Assembly: GCF_963678975.1 (NCBI RefSeq)
Contig: NC_089276.1
Location: 6,969,098 to 7,033,097, forward strand
DNA from: Dysidea avara
Taxonomy: Eukaryota > Porifera > Demospongiae > Dictyoceratida > Dysideidae
Length of the DNA: 64,000 nucleotides
Direction: 5' to 3'
Shown here: one piece after another, positions 1 through 12,000 of the stretch
Layout of the letters: each line of letters opens with the position of its first letter
Position numbering within the stretch: the stretch's first letter is position 1
Notes under the pieces: model-generated
Seen by the model: only the letters and a program-made list of their open reading frames with translations
Told to the model about the DNA's origin: nothing
Databases searched by the model: none
Position numbers and translations under genes: made by a program

Positions 1-692
1 AACTATCTGTTCTGTTTTACTTCCTGAGTTCCATGCCGGGAACCTTAGCACTCCAGCATGTGTGTAGTACCTGCAATGAGAGCTGTATAGTACAATTTTG
101 TAGAGCTTAGTAACACATACATACCTGTACATGCTCAATGAAATATTCTGTTTACGTTTCATTTTAAAACTAAAGCCGTTTAGTGTGCATTAATTGTTTA
201 CCATTATTATAAGTGGACCACGGAAACGAAATGTAAACTTTTCTATGTCCTCTACTCTATTATGCGTGACGAAAACCATCTTTATGGAATAGTCTTCATC
301 TCTTGTTTCTCTGCTTTTTATCGCTAGAACCCTACTTCATTTTTAAATTAATAGTTTTTGATTTCACTACTTTTTGTTAGAGCATAGCTGTAAATACACG
401 TGTGGCTGTGACTGCTGTATTAGAGTATCTCGATCTCGCTACTCAGCTACATGGTAGATTAAGCTAAGGGGGCATGGTACAATACCTTGTCTTTTATGGA
501 GCTAGATCATTGAGGGGTGTGTCCTCAGCACTGATTATTTTAGGTATGGTGACGTGATCTTTAAAGGGGTGAGGGCCTATTGCAATTATTTTTATATAAC
601 CCAGCCTAGCTGCTACCCAATACTTACATAATGAAAATAGCATTATGCTCTTCTATGGCTAACCACATCTTGTTGATGTGTCTATTTTCTAG
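1..692. other. Intron or upstream part of the RPTP gene
   Basis: No coding exon is recognised. The next exon opens at 693 in phase 1, so earlier exons of the phosphatase gene must lie to the left of the window. Positions about 292-352 resemble one arm of the foldback element at 33.66-33.89 kb (shared tract ACCCTACTTCAT followed by TTTAAATTAATA). Positions about 418-440 carry the dispersed TATTAGAGTAT motif. Confidence 0.5.
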
Positions 693-1031
693 CACCTACT
701 CCTGTGGCAAACCTACAAGCAGTGTTTACAGCTGGGAATAACACCAGAGGAACGTATACAATCACTTGGGAATCTCCTCCTACACTATCCGATGGATCAT
801 CCAATGGATCATATTATCAACAATTTGACTATTCCTTCACTTCAGCTTATACTGTTGGACCTCAGTACAATGGTACATTCAATAACATAAGTATTGAACA
901 AGGCGTGGATCAACATGTCATTCCTGATGCTTTCTACTTCAGTGACTACACTTTTACCATCACAACTATTAATATCAAATACTCTATTAACAATGGTCCT
1001 GTTCAGATTCAAAATCAGAGTAGTCCTGCAG
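693..1031 (+). CDS. RPTP exon: fibronectin III domain
   Basis: One FN3-like domain in one phase 1-1 exon. It opens with [11 protein letters not shown] and has the FN3 tryptophan in TYTITWESP, then several N-glycosylation sequons (NNT, NGS, NGT, NIS, NQS). The acceptor is TTTTCTAG at 685-692 and the donor GTATGC at 1032. The symmetric phase matches how FN3 modules are shuffled and duplicated in animal receptors. It lies outside the cell and probably binds ligand or matrix; partner unknown. Confidence 0.82.
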
Positions 1032-4000
1032 GTATGCTGGTACCGTGTGTATTTTCATACAATGATATGTGTGTAATTGGTATAATATAGTATTGTATGT
1101 TTGTAGAGAATGCTCTGTAGCCATAGGTGGTTGGACACAGCTACTGATTTTTTTTTTACTTTTCATTTGTGTACACAGTTTAGATATCAAGACACAGATT
1201 ATGGGGAATACATTTCAGCAGCAGTTAGTGGTCTCCATGCACCTTTATCTATTTGAGTGTTCATATTATTTTCCTAAATGAATATTGAGCTTCATTTCAG
1301 TGTGTAAGGTTTCATTTCCATCTACAAATATGCTTCCACATAGCCCTTAAAGTTACAAGAGACACAGTGACTCTGTGCTTGAAGCGGTAGAGTTAAACCA
1401 GCTGAATATACTAAACTTGAAGTGCACTTTAAGTGACACTTAGTTTTTATATGTACTCCTGTGCACATGTCCAACCTCCTCTGCTTTGCTCTATATCTAG
1501 GAGTTTTTAAATCAAAATTCAATGGTGTTTTAGAACAAGAATGTGTAGCTAAATGTTTATAGAAAAATCTTTTTTTTGAATGTCATAATTTTTCTAATTA
1601 TTAAAATTTGCAACAGCTGTGTGCTTTGTGTATGCCACGTATCTACGTGATGTGTTGTCTATATGTATCTTCATTGTCTCTGTAGCACCTACCGCTGTTC
1701 GTGACCTTGAAGCTGTTCCATCATCTCCTACTTCAATCTGCCTCACTTGGAATCATCCTGAATATCCCAACAGTGAACTAACTCGGTATATTGTTTACTA
1801 TAGAGCTGATCCCAGTGTAATCCAAATGTTTCCTAACATATCGAGTGATAACTTCAACAATATGAGTGTTACATCATCAGTCACTACAACAAGCTACAAT
1901 TTGACTCAGTTAATGATCTTCACTAACTACTCTATTCACATGTCAGTGATGGGAGATGGTGTTCCTAATGCTCCTATTGAAGAAGAGATCCATCAAAGGA
2001 CAAACACATCAGGTATGAACGCAGAGGAGCTACTGTGACCCATTTTCTAAATTTAATTAATTTAATATGTGTATGTGTGATGTAAGTAAACATTTGTGAC
2101 CTGATTTGCAGAAACCTGACATAGTGACACAGGCCTAAATTTCCTATAGCATAATAAATGATTCACAACAGGTAAAATACTTGCATATTTCAAAAGAAAG
2201 ATCCATAAATTTTTTAATGCTATTTATTTTTTTTCTTTGTGAAGAAAAGATCTAATGATACAAACTTGGATATCATTATTCGCTTACTTAAGAGAAGTTT
2301 AAAAATCTTTGTTTTATTGCAGTAGACCAATGGATACGTGAGTTATAGGCATTTGCTTATGTCATGTTAAAGTGATCATACGCAATTCTTTCTTCAATGA
2401 TTTTGTCTCTATGCAGTGAAGAAAATTACCTAGCAATAAATTTCCCTATTCATGGCAAACACGATGGTGAAAGTTGCAATTTTGTATATCATTGCATTCG
2501 TAAGTTACAACTCGTTTTTCGAATCAATTTTTCTGTTGTTGCTACTGTAACCCCCAAAGTTATTATATACGAGGCTGAAACTTCACCAGAGCATACATTT
2601 AGCTATTAATAAAGGATTTGATAGCCATACTATTATGCTGGGTTTTCACAGATCCAGTCACATTTAATGGACGGTACAAAGCTCTGATTTGATGCATATA
2701 TTTAATATTGTGGTATATACAGTTGTTATTTCTTGTAGTATATTATTGGGGTGAGCTTGAATTAATGTAACACTAAGTAATAGTTAGAGATCTACCGTGA
2801 GGATCCTCATGAGTTTAAAAACCTGAGGCGAAGCTGAAGTTTTTTTTGAAGTCACTAATATCTGAGTGGTCAGTCTCTAATTAGAAAATGATGTGGGTGT
2901 ATTTATACTAGCAGATAGATTGATTGATTGATTGTGGGTTTGGTAAAACATCATGTCATATCTTGCACAAAATGTAAACCCACAATCACTTTCTATATTG
3001 TTGTATATATAGTGAAGCTCACTGATTACTTAACAGATCAGTGATCAGTCGTGAGATCTGCAGTGCCACTTCAGTGATCATTGAGGTGTGCTACCGTATA
3101 GCTGGTAATTTTTGAAAGGTTTTTATTTTCGGATATTTCGAAGAGACCCTTTTCTTCAAAAATAAATTCCAACATCTGGTTGTGCTTTGAAAATAGATTC
3201 CCACAGGTGAAAACAACGATCCAATTTTGGTGATTCGCTTGTGTGATTTCCTCGAGTTTTAGCTCATGATAATGAGTAAACTGTATCATTACTGTACCAA
3301 TAACCAGAAAACAGGTGATCCAAAATGGGAATTGATGCCATCTGCTCTAGAATCTATGGTAGCTAGGTAACCAGCTAGCTGCTACGATCGAGCAGTGAAT
3401 TTACTCCACTCGAGACTCCCTCAGTCTTCTCTCTAGTGCACAGGGATGGGAATTATTTCATCAGTAAGTCACTTTTTGGCAAGCATTCACGCATCTAAAT
3501 CTAAGTCCTTGAAATTAGGTTAGGTAATCCTAAGGCTGCAGCACATGTTGCTGTAGACCTTCAGTGCTGGTCACTGTAAAGTGTTAATTATACAACCAAG
3601 TACTAAGAATAATACGAAACACGGTTAAAATTACGTCATAAATAATAAATAAATAATTAATGTTTGAGAAAACTACGAGGCCGAGAGACATAAACTAACC
3701 GGGGATCGATTCGCCTGTGAACGAAGGCACAAACGTATAATCGTTGTGCCCATTCGTGTTGATGACTTGACCATACGTGTAATTCTATATAACGCCCAGT
3801 ACCACACCCTTGCTTAATTACAAATTGCACGAAGGAGAAGACTAGCGAATGTCCGTGGAAGTGACTTTACACGTAAACAAGAAGATTACAAGTAAGTTTT
3901 TATGTTTGTAACGTCTCAAGTCTCCATGCCAGCTGCCAGTCACATAAAATATTTAATTAATTAACAATACAAAAATACATTAAAACACATGCCACGCTCT

Positions 4001-7000
4001 TTACAATATGGAATACAAGTAAACAATCTTGTCTTGTGCAGCTGGCATGGTGAACTTCCTTTGTGTTGGTGTCAGGCAATTCAATACATGCTTAATCTTT
4101 TTTGCCTTCACCTGGCTAGCTACTAGGTTCTGGCTGGCTTGGCTGTCTTCCTTTATCTGGTTCATCTGGCTTGCATACTCCTACAGTATTGTGTAGCTAT
4201 CTCCTGCAAGTTGTGTATGCATAATTATAGTGTGTCACCCGTCACTGTGCCACTGATGAACCTTATTTAGCTCTAGTTGATATTGATACTTTACTGTATA
4301 TTAGTTAATAATTTTTATCTGTTGATGTTGCCTATAATGTATTACTGCATACAATACTGCAATAATGCATAGTTCTCTCCTGTACGTGTTGTATACATAA
4401 TTACATATACTATGTACACATCACTGTGTCATTACCACACCATTGATGTACTGGCACTTAGCTACTGGTGGCCTTTAGTTACAGTGCCACTATTGTGTTT
4501 TATCTGTCACTACTGTGACATATTGAGTTGATTTGGGGATCATGCCTTCACCACCTAATAGCCTTACCAGGGGGGCTGTCACATTGGTGTATGTACTTGG
4601 TTGTATGTGACGCGGTCCTAATAATAATAATCTTCATAATTTATGGCACGAATTTCTGTTTATTTGAAATCCGCCCGGACTTCGAAATATACACTTTTCA
4701 CAATTACAATCCTTTGAAATTCAGATTTTGTGTCTTGTGCAAAATTTTCTACGTTAAAAATAACCCACTATACGGTATGTGTTGACTCCCTCAACTGGAG
4801 ATAGGAGGTCTCATTTTAGAGAACCTCTCCAGAAGCCAACAAATTTTGGAGTTACAGCCCTACAAAGTAGCAACAACAGAAAGATCAATTTGTACAACAA
4901 AGATTTTTGGACTCCCCTTGGGTAGGCGAATAAGGTGATACCCAAGTTTTTATCATTAGACCCTTTCTTCACAAAGAACAAAGCATTAAAAATTTTACGG
5001 AACTTCTTTTTAATTGTGCAAATATTATTTTGCTATCAATGGGCTATCTATATAAATTTGAAAAGCTGTTTGTCTGCATTCTTTCCTCGTGACACTGCCA
5101 ACTTGACTACCAAAGCACGTATTGACACAGAACTGTAACAAATTTAAGTGCTCATCATCTGGCAACTCTTAAGTTTGTTGTTGCAAATCACTACGTGCTT
5201 TCATTCGCTCTCTACAGAGCGTTGAAGATGTTGGAGTAGAGGAAAACTTGAGCTACATTCCTGTCAAACCACGAACGAACAGCCAAAGCATTAGCGCATA
5301 GAACTGTTAACCCAAAGGTCCAGGATTCACTTCCAGCCCATGACAACTTTGTTCTTCCCAGTGCCACCTTTACATGACACAATTTTTCATGTCAGCTATT
5401 GATGACACTTACTCGGTAATCTATGCACACATCAACATGATTCACACGCGAAATGAAATGCTCACCATCTGGCTATGTTGCAAAGTTTATTGCAAGGTTC
5501 TACATGCATTCCTTCATCCGCTACAGCACATTGAAAGCCATGATGTAGAGAAAACGTCAGCTATATTCCATTGCTAACCACACAGTGAACAGCTCAGCCT
5601 GGTAAAGAACCTCCCTGAAGTTGTTGCGGTTACTGCTGTGTAGGGTGAGAGTTCAAATCCTGCCAGTGACAAAACTTTTTCTGTTTTATATACCTTTTTG
5701 TGCATAGTTTTTCTAAACTCAACTTTTGCTCATAGTAAGTTCATAGCATCCTGGTATTGCTTCACAGCATATGGACTGTTGGAAAAGTCTATAATAGCAC
5801 TTTTGATAGATATAGGGCAGGCATGGGCAGGCCAATTGGGTGCATGTTCGTTTGTTTTTATGTTTGTTCTGTGTGTTGTATTAGAGTAGGTGCCTTCTCT
5901 TTGTAACTCAATTCTTACTACTTCACTAAATTGCCTAAATTATAAAAACAATTAGCCAGGAAGTGTGCACCTGTGTGATAAGTTAATTTTGCTCAAACCT
6001 TTGCATGCAGTATAGCTACAACAAATAATGCATAATACTTTTTTATTGATCACGTTATTACAGTGCCTGCATGATAAGACAGCACCACATAATTTGCACA
6101 TAATTTGCACACGTCTTGATAATTATTAGTTTAGCTTACATGCAATTCTCTGATTAGGCTTGCATGATGGTGGAATAAGGTTCAAAAAATATCACCATGC
6201 ATGCTACTTTAGGACATGATCTTTAATGCTTCATTCCCAATGCATTGATTTATGTTATTCTGTTTAATGTGAAATGGTCCTGCACGTGAGGCAGGTACCA
6301 ATCCTACTACTGAAAATTTAGGCTTGCACAATTATTCTAGGTTTTTGCAGATCCATTCACATATCTATATATATAAAGCTGAAAAGCTGTCTGTCTATCT
6401 GTCCATCTGCGACATCACTAACTCGACAACCAAACAACGTATCGACACGGGCACTCATCATCTGGCAACTCCAAGGTTGTTGTTACAAATCACTACCTGC
6501 TTCTGTTTGTTCTCTATAAAGCGTTGAAAGCGTTGGTGTAGAGGAAAACCTGAGCTACATTCCTGTCACAAACAGTCAAAGCGTTAGCACATAGAACTGT
6601 TAACCCAAAGGTCCAGGGTTTGATTCCAGCCCATGACAACTTTTTTTTTACCTTCTGCCACCTTTTCGTGACACACTTTTTCATTTGTCAGCTATTTACG
6701 ACAATTGCTTGGCAATCTGTGCACGTATTGAGACGACTGATTCACACGCAAAGTGAAATGCTCACCATCTGGCTACATCGCAATGTTTATTAAAAGAAGG
6801 CCATGATGTAGAGAATACTTCAGCTGCATTCCATTGCTAATGACACAATAAACAACTCAGCTGGTAAAGCACCTCCCTGAAGTTGTTGCAGTTACTGCTT
6901 TGTAGGGTTCGAATCCCGCCAGTGATAAAGCTTTTTTTTTTGTTTTATAGACTTTTTTGGTGCATACGTTTTCTAACTCACTTTTTCTCATATAAGTTCA

Positions 7001-8969
7001 TAGCATCCAGGTATTGCTACACTACATATGGACTGTTGGAAAAGTATGCAGTAGCACATTTGATAGGCATAGGGTAGGCATGGGCAGGCCAATTGGGTGC
7101 ATGTTCAAGTTCTTCTCTTTGTAACTCCAATTCTTTGTGATGTGATGATTCAGTGTGTACCTGTGTATTAAGTTAATTTTACTGCTTGCAGTAGTGCTTT
7201 AAATACTGTTGATCATGTTATTACAGTTCCTGCATGCAGGATAGGATAGCACCACATAATTTGCACATGTCTTGATAATTATTGTTTAGCTTAGATGCAA
7301 TTCTGCTGTTTAGTTAACTCCCATGTTCACATCAGTTTAATTATTAGGCATTACAGCCTGTTTACACTACAGGTTGCTCTGGACGAGATCGCTTCAACTC
7401 AATCCAGATCGATATTTTAGCCCCATTTATACTACGAAGGCCAAGCCCGCTCCAATCACCAAGAAAAAACTTAAACCCACAATTATAATTTTTATCTAAG
7501 TAGAGATTGTTGATGGAGTTAAAGGATTTGTGTGCTCTGTTATCATAAGGTTAGTAGGCATGATAAAGTTTTCAGCGTTGGAGACAACCTCTCAATTCTG
7601 TGGAGTTGGTTAACTATTTATTCACATGCGTACCTGTTTGTTTCAGAGTCCTTTTGTTGTTCTTGAGGTTGTCCTTTCGTATTGTACCCTAAATACTTTG
7701 CTGTTGCTTCATTTCGTCATTACAGTTGCCATTTTAGCTGTAGTTCTCCATATCCTTATTCCGCTAATTAGAGCCATAATCGAACTGCAGGTTCACAGCT
7801 GTTTATACTGAGTGAGTAGAGCAAACTAGATCGAACCAGAACCACATCCCTAGCAGGTCCATTTCATTTTCTTTACTTTTTACAAACAACATTCCTTACT
7901 ACTTGTAGGGTTCTTGCAATTCAGTGCACATGCAAAGCTAAACACTAGCCATAAGAAACAGCTGATTAACAGCACGAACACATTATTTTGGCAAAGTTGT
8001 GCATGCATACTTAGCACATCAAATTTCTTTGATGGCATTTTGATTTTAATACAATTATTCATACCATATAAATAATTGAGTAACTTAATCAGAACTCACT
8101 GACCTTTTGGAGCAGAAATTTTAATAACTATCTATGTTGCTATCAGCTAAGGGCTGTATGGTTATATTACATGTTCAGGCTCACTCCACAACCCTGTAAG
8201 CATTTATGTAGTTGTTTCCTCTATAGCAGACACTGGTGACTTACCTATTGAAACAGTAACCGTTAAACCCTCAACTGGTGGTATCAATGTACGATTACCT
8301 GGATTTGATCAGGTTGACGTTGGAACACTATAGTAAGTGTAACAGTTTGATATTAAATTATTTATGTATGTTAGTTTCACCTATCTATCTTTATCTGTTA
8401 GGGTTGGGCGATACCTAAAAAAATGCATCATGATATATTATGGATGTATCCATCACAATAATCAATAATATCACAAAATTATATTCACATTAGTAAAACC
8501 AAGTAATATTTATAAGTACAAGTTTTGTTATGGGTTGTGTCCAATAAACGTGACTGAATTTTGGAAAATCACCCATATAGGCGCGCGTGAAATAATTGGA
8601 ATTTTCAAGTTTAGTGGGTTACCGTTATGAGCAGTGTGCAAATATAAAAATATTTCTAGAATTTTCTAGTAATTTAAGGTATTGAGAATGGCTTACAATT
8701 ATTAACAAGTAGATTTGCGTATATAGCTTGTTATTTGGTCATTAAATATTTTAAGTGTCAAATGCGCCCATATGGCTGATTTTCCAAAATTCGGTCACAA
8801 ATTATGTATTACATGTAATTTGCTTCATTTGTAGGACAGCTACATTAATGTTATATATCACGATATATCATAAAACTCAATATATCATGATGCATAAAAA
8901 TAACCTCGATACATTATTATCTCATACTTTTATTGTGATAGCAACAATATATTGTTATATTACCCAATC

Positions 8970-9044
<75 letters not shown>

Positions 9045-12000
9045 ACTAACTAACTAACTAACTACTGTATTAGGTAGTAATTTGGCATCTGAAAGTTTTG
9101 ACTATTTGGTATTAGCATCTATCGTGTTGGTGAAAGTATGTTGTTACCCAATAGGACTTGCTGAATTGATAAGTGAAATCTTTTAGCAAATGAATATGTC
9201 TGTTTTGTCTGTCTATTGGCATATCTTAATATCTCAGACTGTAACAATCACTCTAACTAAAACTTCTATCATGGAACAGTTGATTTTTAACAGATAGAAA
9301 GCTCGTGATTTTGAAATATGGCGAAGTATTGTATATTTACAAAACTATAGCCCGTTATTTACTGTGTGATATTGCTTCCCAGAAACATATCATGTAGTAA
9401 TTTTTAAACCCCTTAAAGCTGCTATTAGACTTTTGATAGAGATTATGTATGTAATTGATTTTGTTGTGAATTATATGTGTGCTTTTCAGCTTGTATGGCG
9501 TCGTGGTTGTGTTGATACAAGGGAATCAAGTTGATAATAATAATCTACCCAAAGATATTATTGGTGAAAGTAGTGACCCACCTCCTCCTTATAACAGAAT
9601 GACAAACAGAGAGGTATACACTGCTGCTGTGTGGACTAGACCACAAGATGTGCAAACCAATTTTACACTTGGTGATGGAAGTACAACCATGGGTCCAGAT
9701 GGTATGCTTTATGTTAATCAGAGATTATTGTCAGGAAGATTGTACGGAGTGTTTTACTATATCAGATTGGATTCTGATACTGGACGTGTGGTACGTATAT
9801 TGGTGATTTTGTTACATTTGTACATACAATGTTAGGAATTAAGCAAATAGGGGTAGTATTAAATATGTATTATTGGATAATTGACCATTTGACATGCAAT
9901 TATTTATATTAGGAGGAAGGCCCTCTGCTGCTTGGAAACAATTTCACTTCCGTACAACGAACTACTTCCAGTGGTGGAGGTGGTGGTGGTGGAGCAGGTG
10001 GGATAGCAGCTGGAGTAGTTGTCGCGTTACTGGTAGTGATCATAATAGTAGTAGTGGTGATCTTTGTGGCCTGGTACTATCGGTAAGTGTAGCCACATGT
10101 TATGTTGATATTGCTTATAATAAGGATTATAGATGCACACCGTATGTACTAGTAATAGCATGGGTAGCAGTGAAATTTGGGATAAATATCACGAGTGTTG
10201 TATTGGAAATGGGGATAAATTTCACGAGGCGAAGCCGAGTGAAATTTACCATTTCCAATACAACAAGAGTGGTATTTATCCCAAATTTCACTGCTACCCA
10301 TGCTATTCCCAGTTAATACCATACTCGCTGCATACGCATGCTGTGCATTAGCGTTGCCATGTACGCAATTTGTCACTATGTACTAAACACGTGTCAACAC
10401 TAATTGTTAACATAAATTCTAGCCAATGAAATTGCAATTACAACTTTTTCACTGCTACCAGTGAAATACGGGATAAATTTCACTGCTACTATTGAGACTT
10501 TTGTATGGGCACTGAAACAGGTATGGTATTAGTAGTTATATTGTATCAATGCGATGTTTGCATCCATCAGAGTTCATTCAGTATAAGGCCAGAAGTAGAG
10601 GCAAATTTAATTTTTGTCTATCAGTAGTTTACAGAGCCAACTACTGTGAGATTTAAAATTGAACTATGACCAGATATGTATTTGGTACAGACATACGTAC
10701 TCCTTAATTTTGTTTAATGGCACACACACTACACACCTACAAATATATCAAGAGATTACACAACATACTCACCTCTGCTCTCCAAGCAGTAAAAGTCATT
10801 CAGGGGTATCATGTATACTGAAATTGTAATTGTAGTAATATAGCATGCACTGTACTTTTTAGTCGTCGTCATGACAAGAGAGCAATATACACTGGAGAAG
10901 TTGCCTTCACAGAGTCTGAGAATGTTGTGCTAAATCCTGTTGCACCCCAGCCATACTTGGGCACCTTCCAGCCAATTCCAGTATCTGATTTCAGGGACCA
11001 TGTTGCTCACATGCACGCTGATTCTGACTACCGTTTCTCCGAAGAATATGGGGTATGTAGTGTAGTTGTGTTGTAGCAAGTGTTCTTTATTGGTTATTGC
11101 TTGTCCGTAAAGTGCATCACATGTACATATACTTGTATATTGTATATGTCCTGTACTTGATATTGTAGTCAGTTGAGCCGGACCATTCACCAACAACTGA
11201 AGCTACTCTTCATGCCAGTAATACCAACAAGAACCGATATGCCAACATTTCAGCTTGTAAGAACTGTTACAGATTTGTGTGTGTAGTAGTGATGTGCGAT
11301 ATATCGAAAAAATATCGATTTCGCGATAATTTTGTCGATATCGTTATCGTATCGATTTTCAATACTGCTTTAGCAGATTTCGATATTTATCGAAAAAGTG
11401 ATATTTTGTGATAATTATCGAAATATCGAAGAGTATTTCGATAAATCTACAGCATTTAGTGTGTGATTGTGCAATCACGCTAGAAATGAAGGTTGGTTTT
11501 GTATTATCTAGCCACTTTAAAAACTTGTCTGCCAGTTTTCTAGGCTTATTATTAGTTTTATGCAATAATTTGTGTGCAAATTGTATTTCAAGCATATTTA
11601 TAAATATCGGCCGCCCACGCATTACACCACCCACACAATTTAAAATTATCAAAAATCATATCGAAATTTCGATATTTATGCCAATATCGTATCGATATAA
11701 TATCGNNNNNNNNNNNNNNNNNNNNNNNNNNNNNNNNNNNNNNNNNNNNNNNNNNNNNNNNNNNNNNNNNNNNNNNNNNNNNNNNNNNNNNNNNNNNNNN
11801 NNNNNNNNNNNNNNNNNNNNNNNNNNNNNNNNNNNNNNNNNNNNNNNNNNNNNNNNNNNNNNNNNNNNNNNNNNNNNNNNNNNNNNNNNNNNNNNNNNNN
11901 NNNNNATTGTATTCTGTTACATAAACACTTCACGCTATTGCATCATCTGTCTCTAGGTCCCTTGCCAGACACGTTTGCCAGTTTCTGGAGGATGATCTGG

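Noticed and set aside
52-8600. tRNA genes at the tRNA-like boxes (5.6, 6.86, 30.3 kb and others)
   Set aside because: A and B boxes are present, but no cloverleaf with acceptor and anticodon stems; they sit inside repeats.
11408-11956. Long plus ORF running across the N gap
   Set aside because: More than a third of it is undetermined bases, and its readable part is an ATCGAT-rich repeat.
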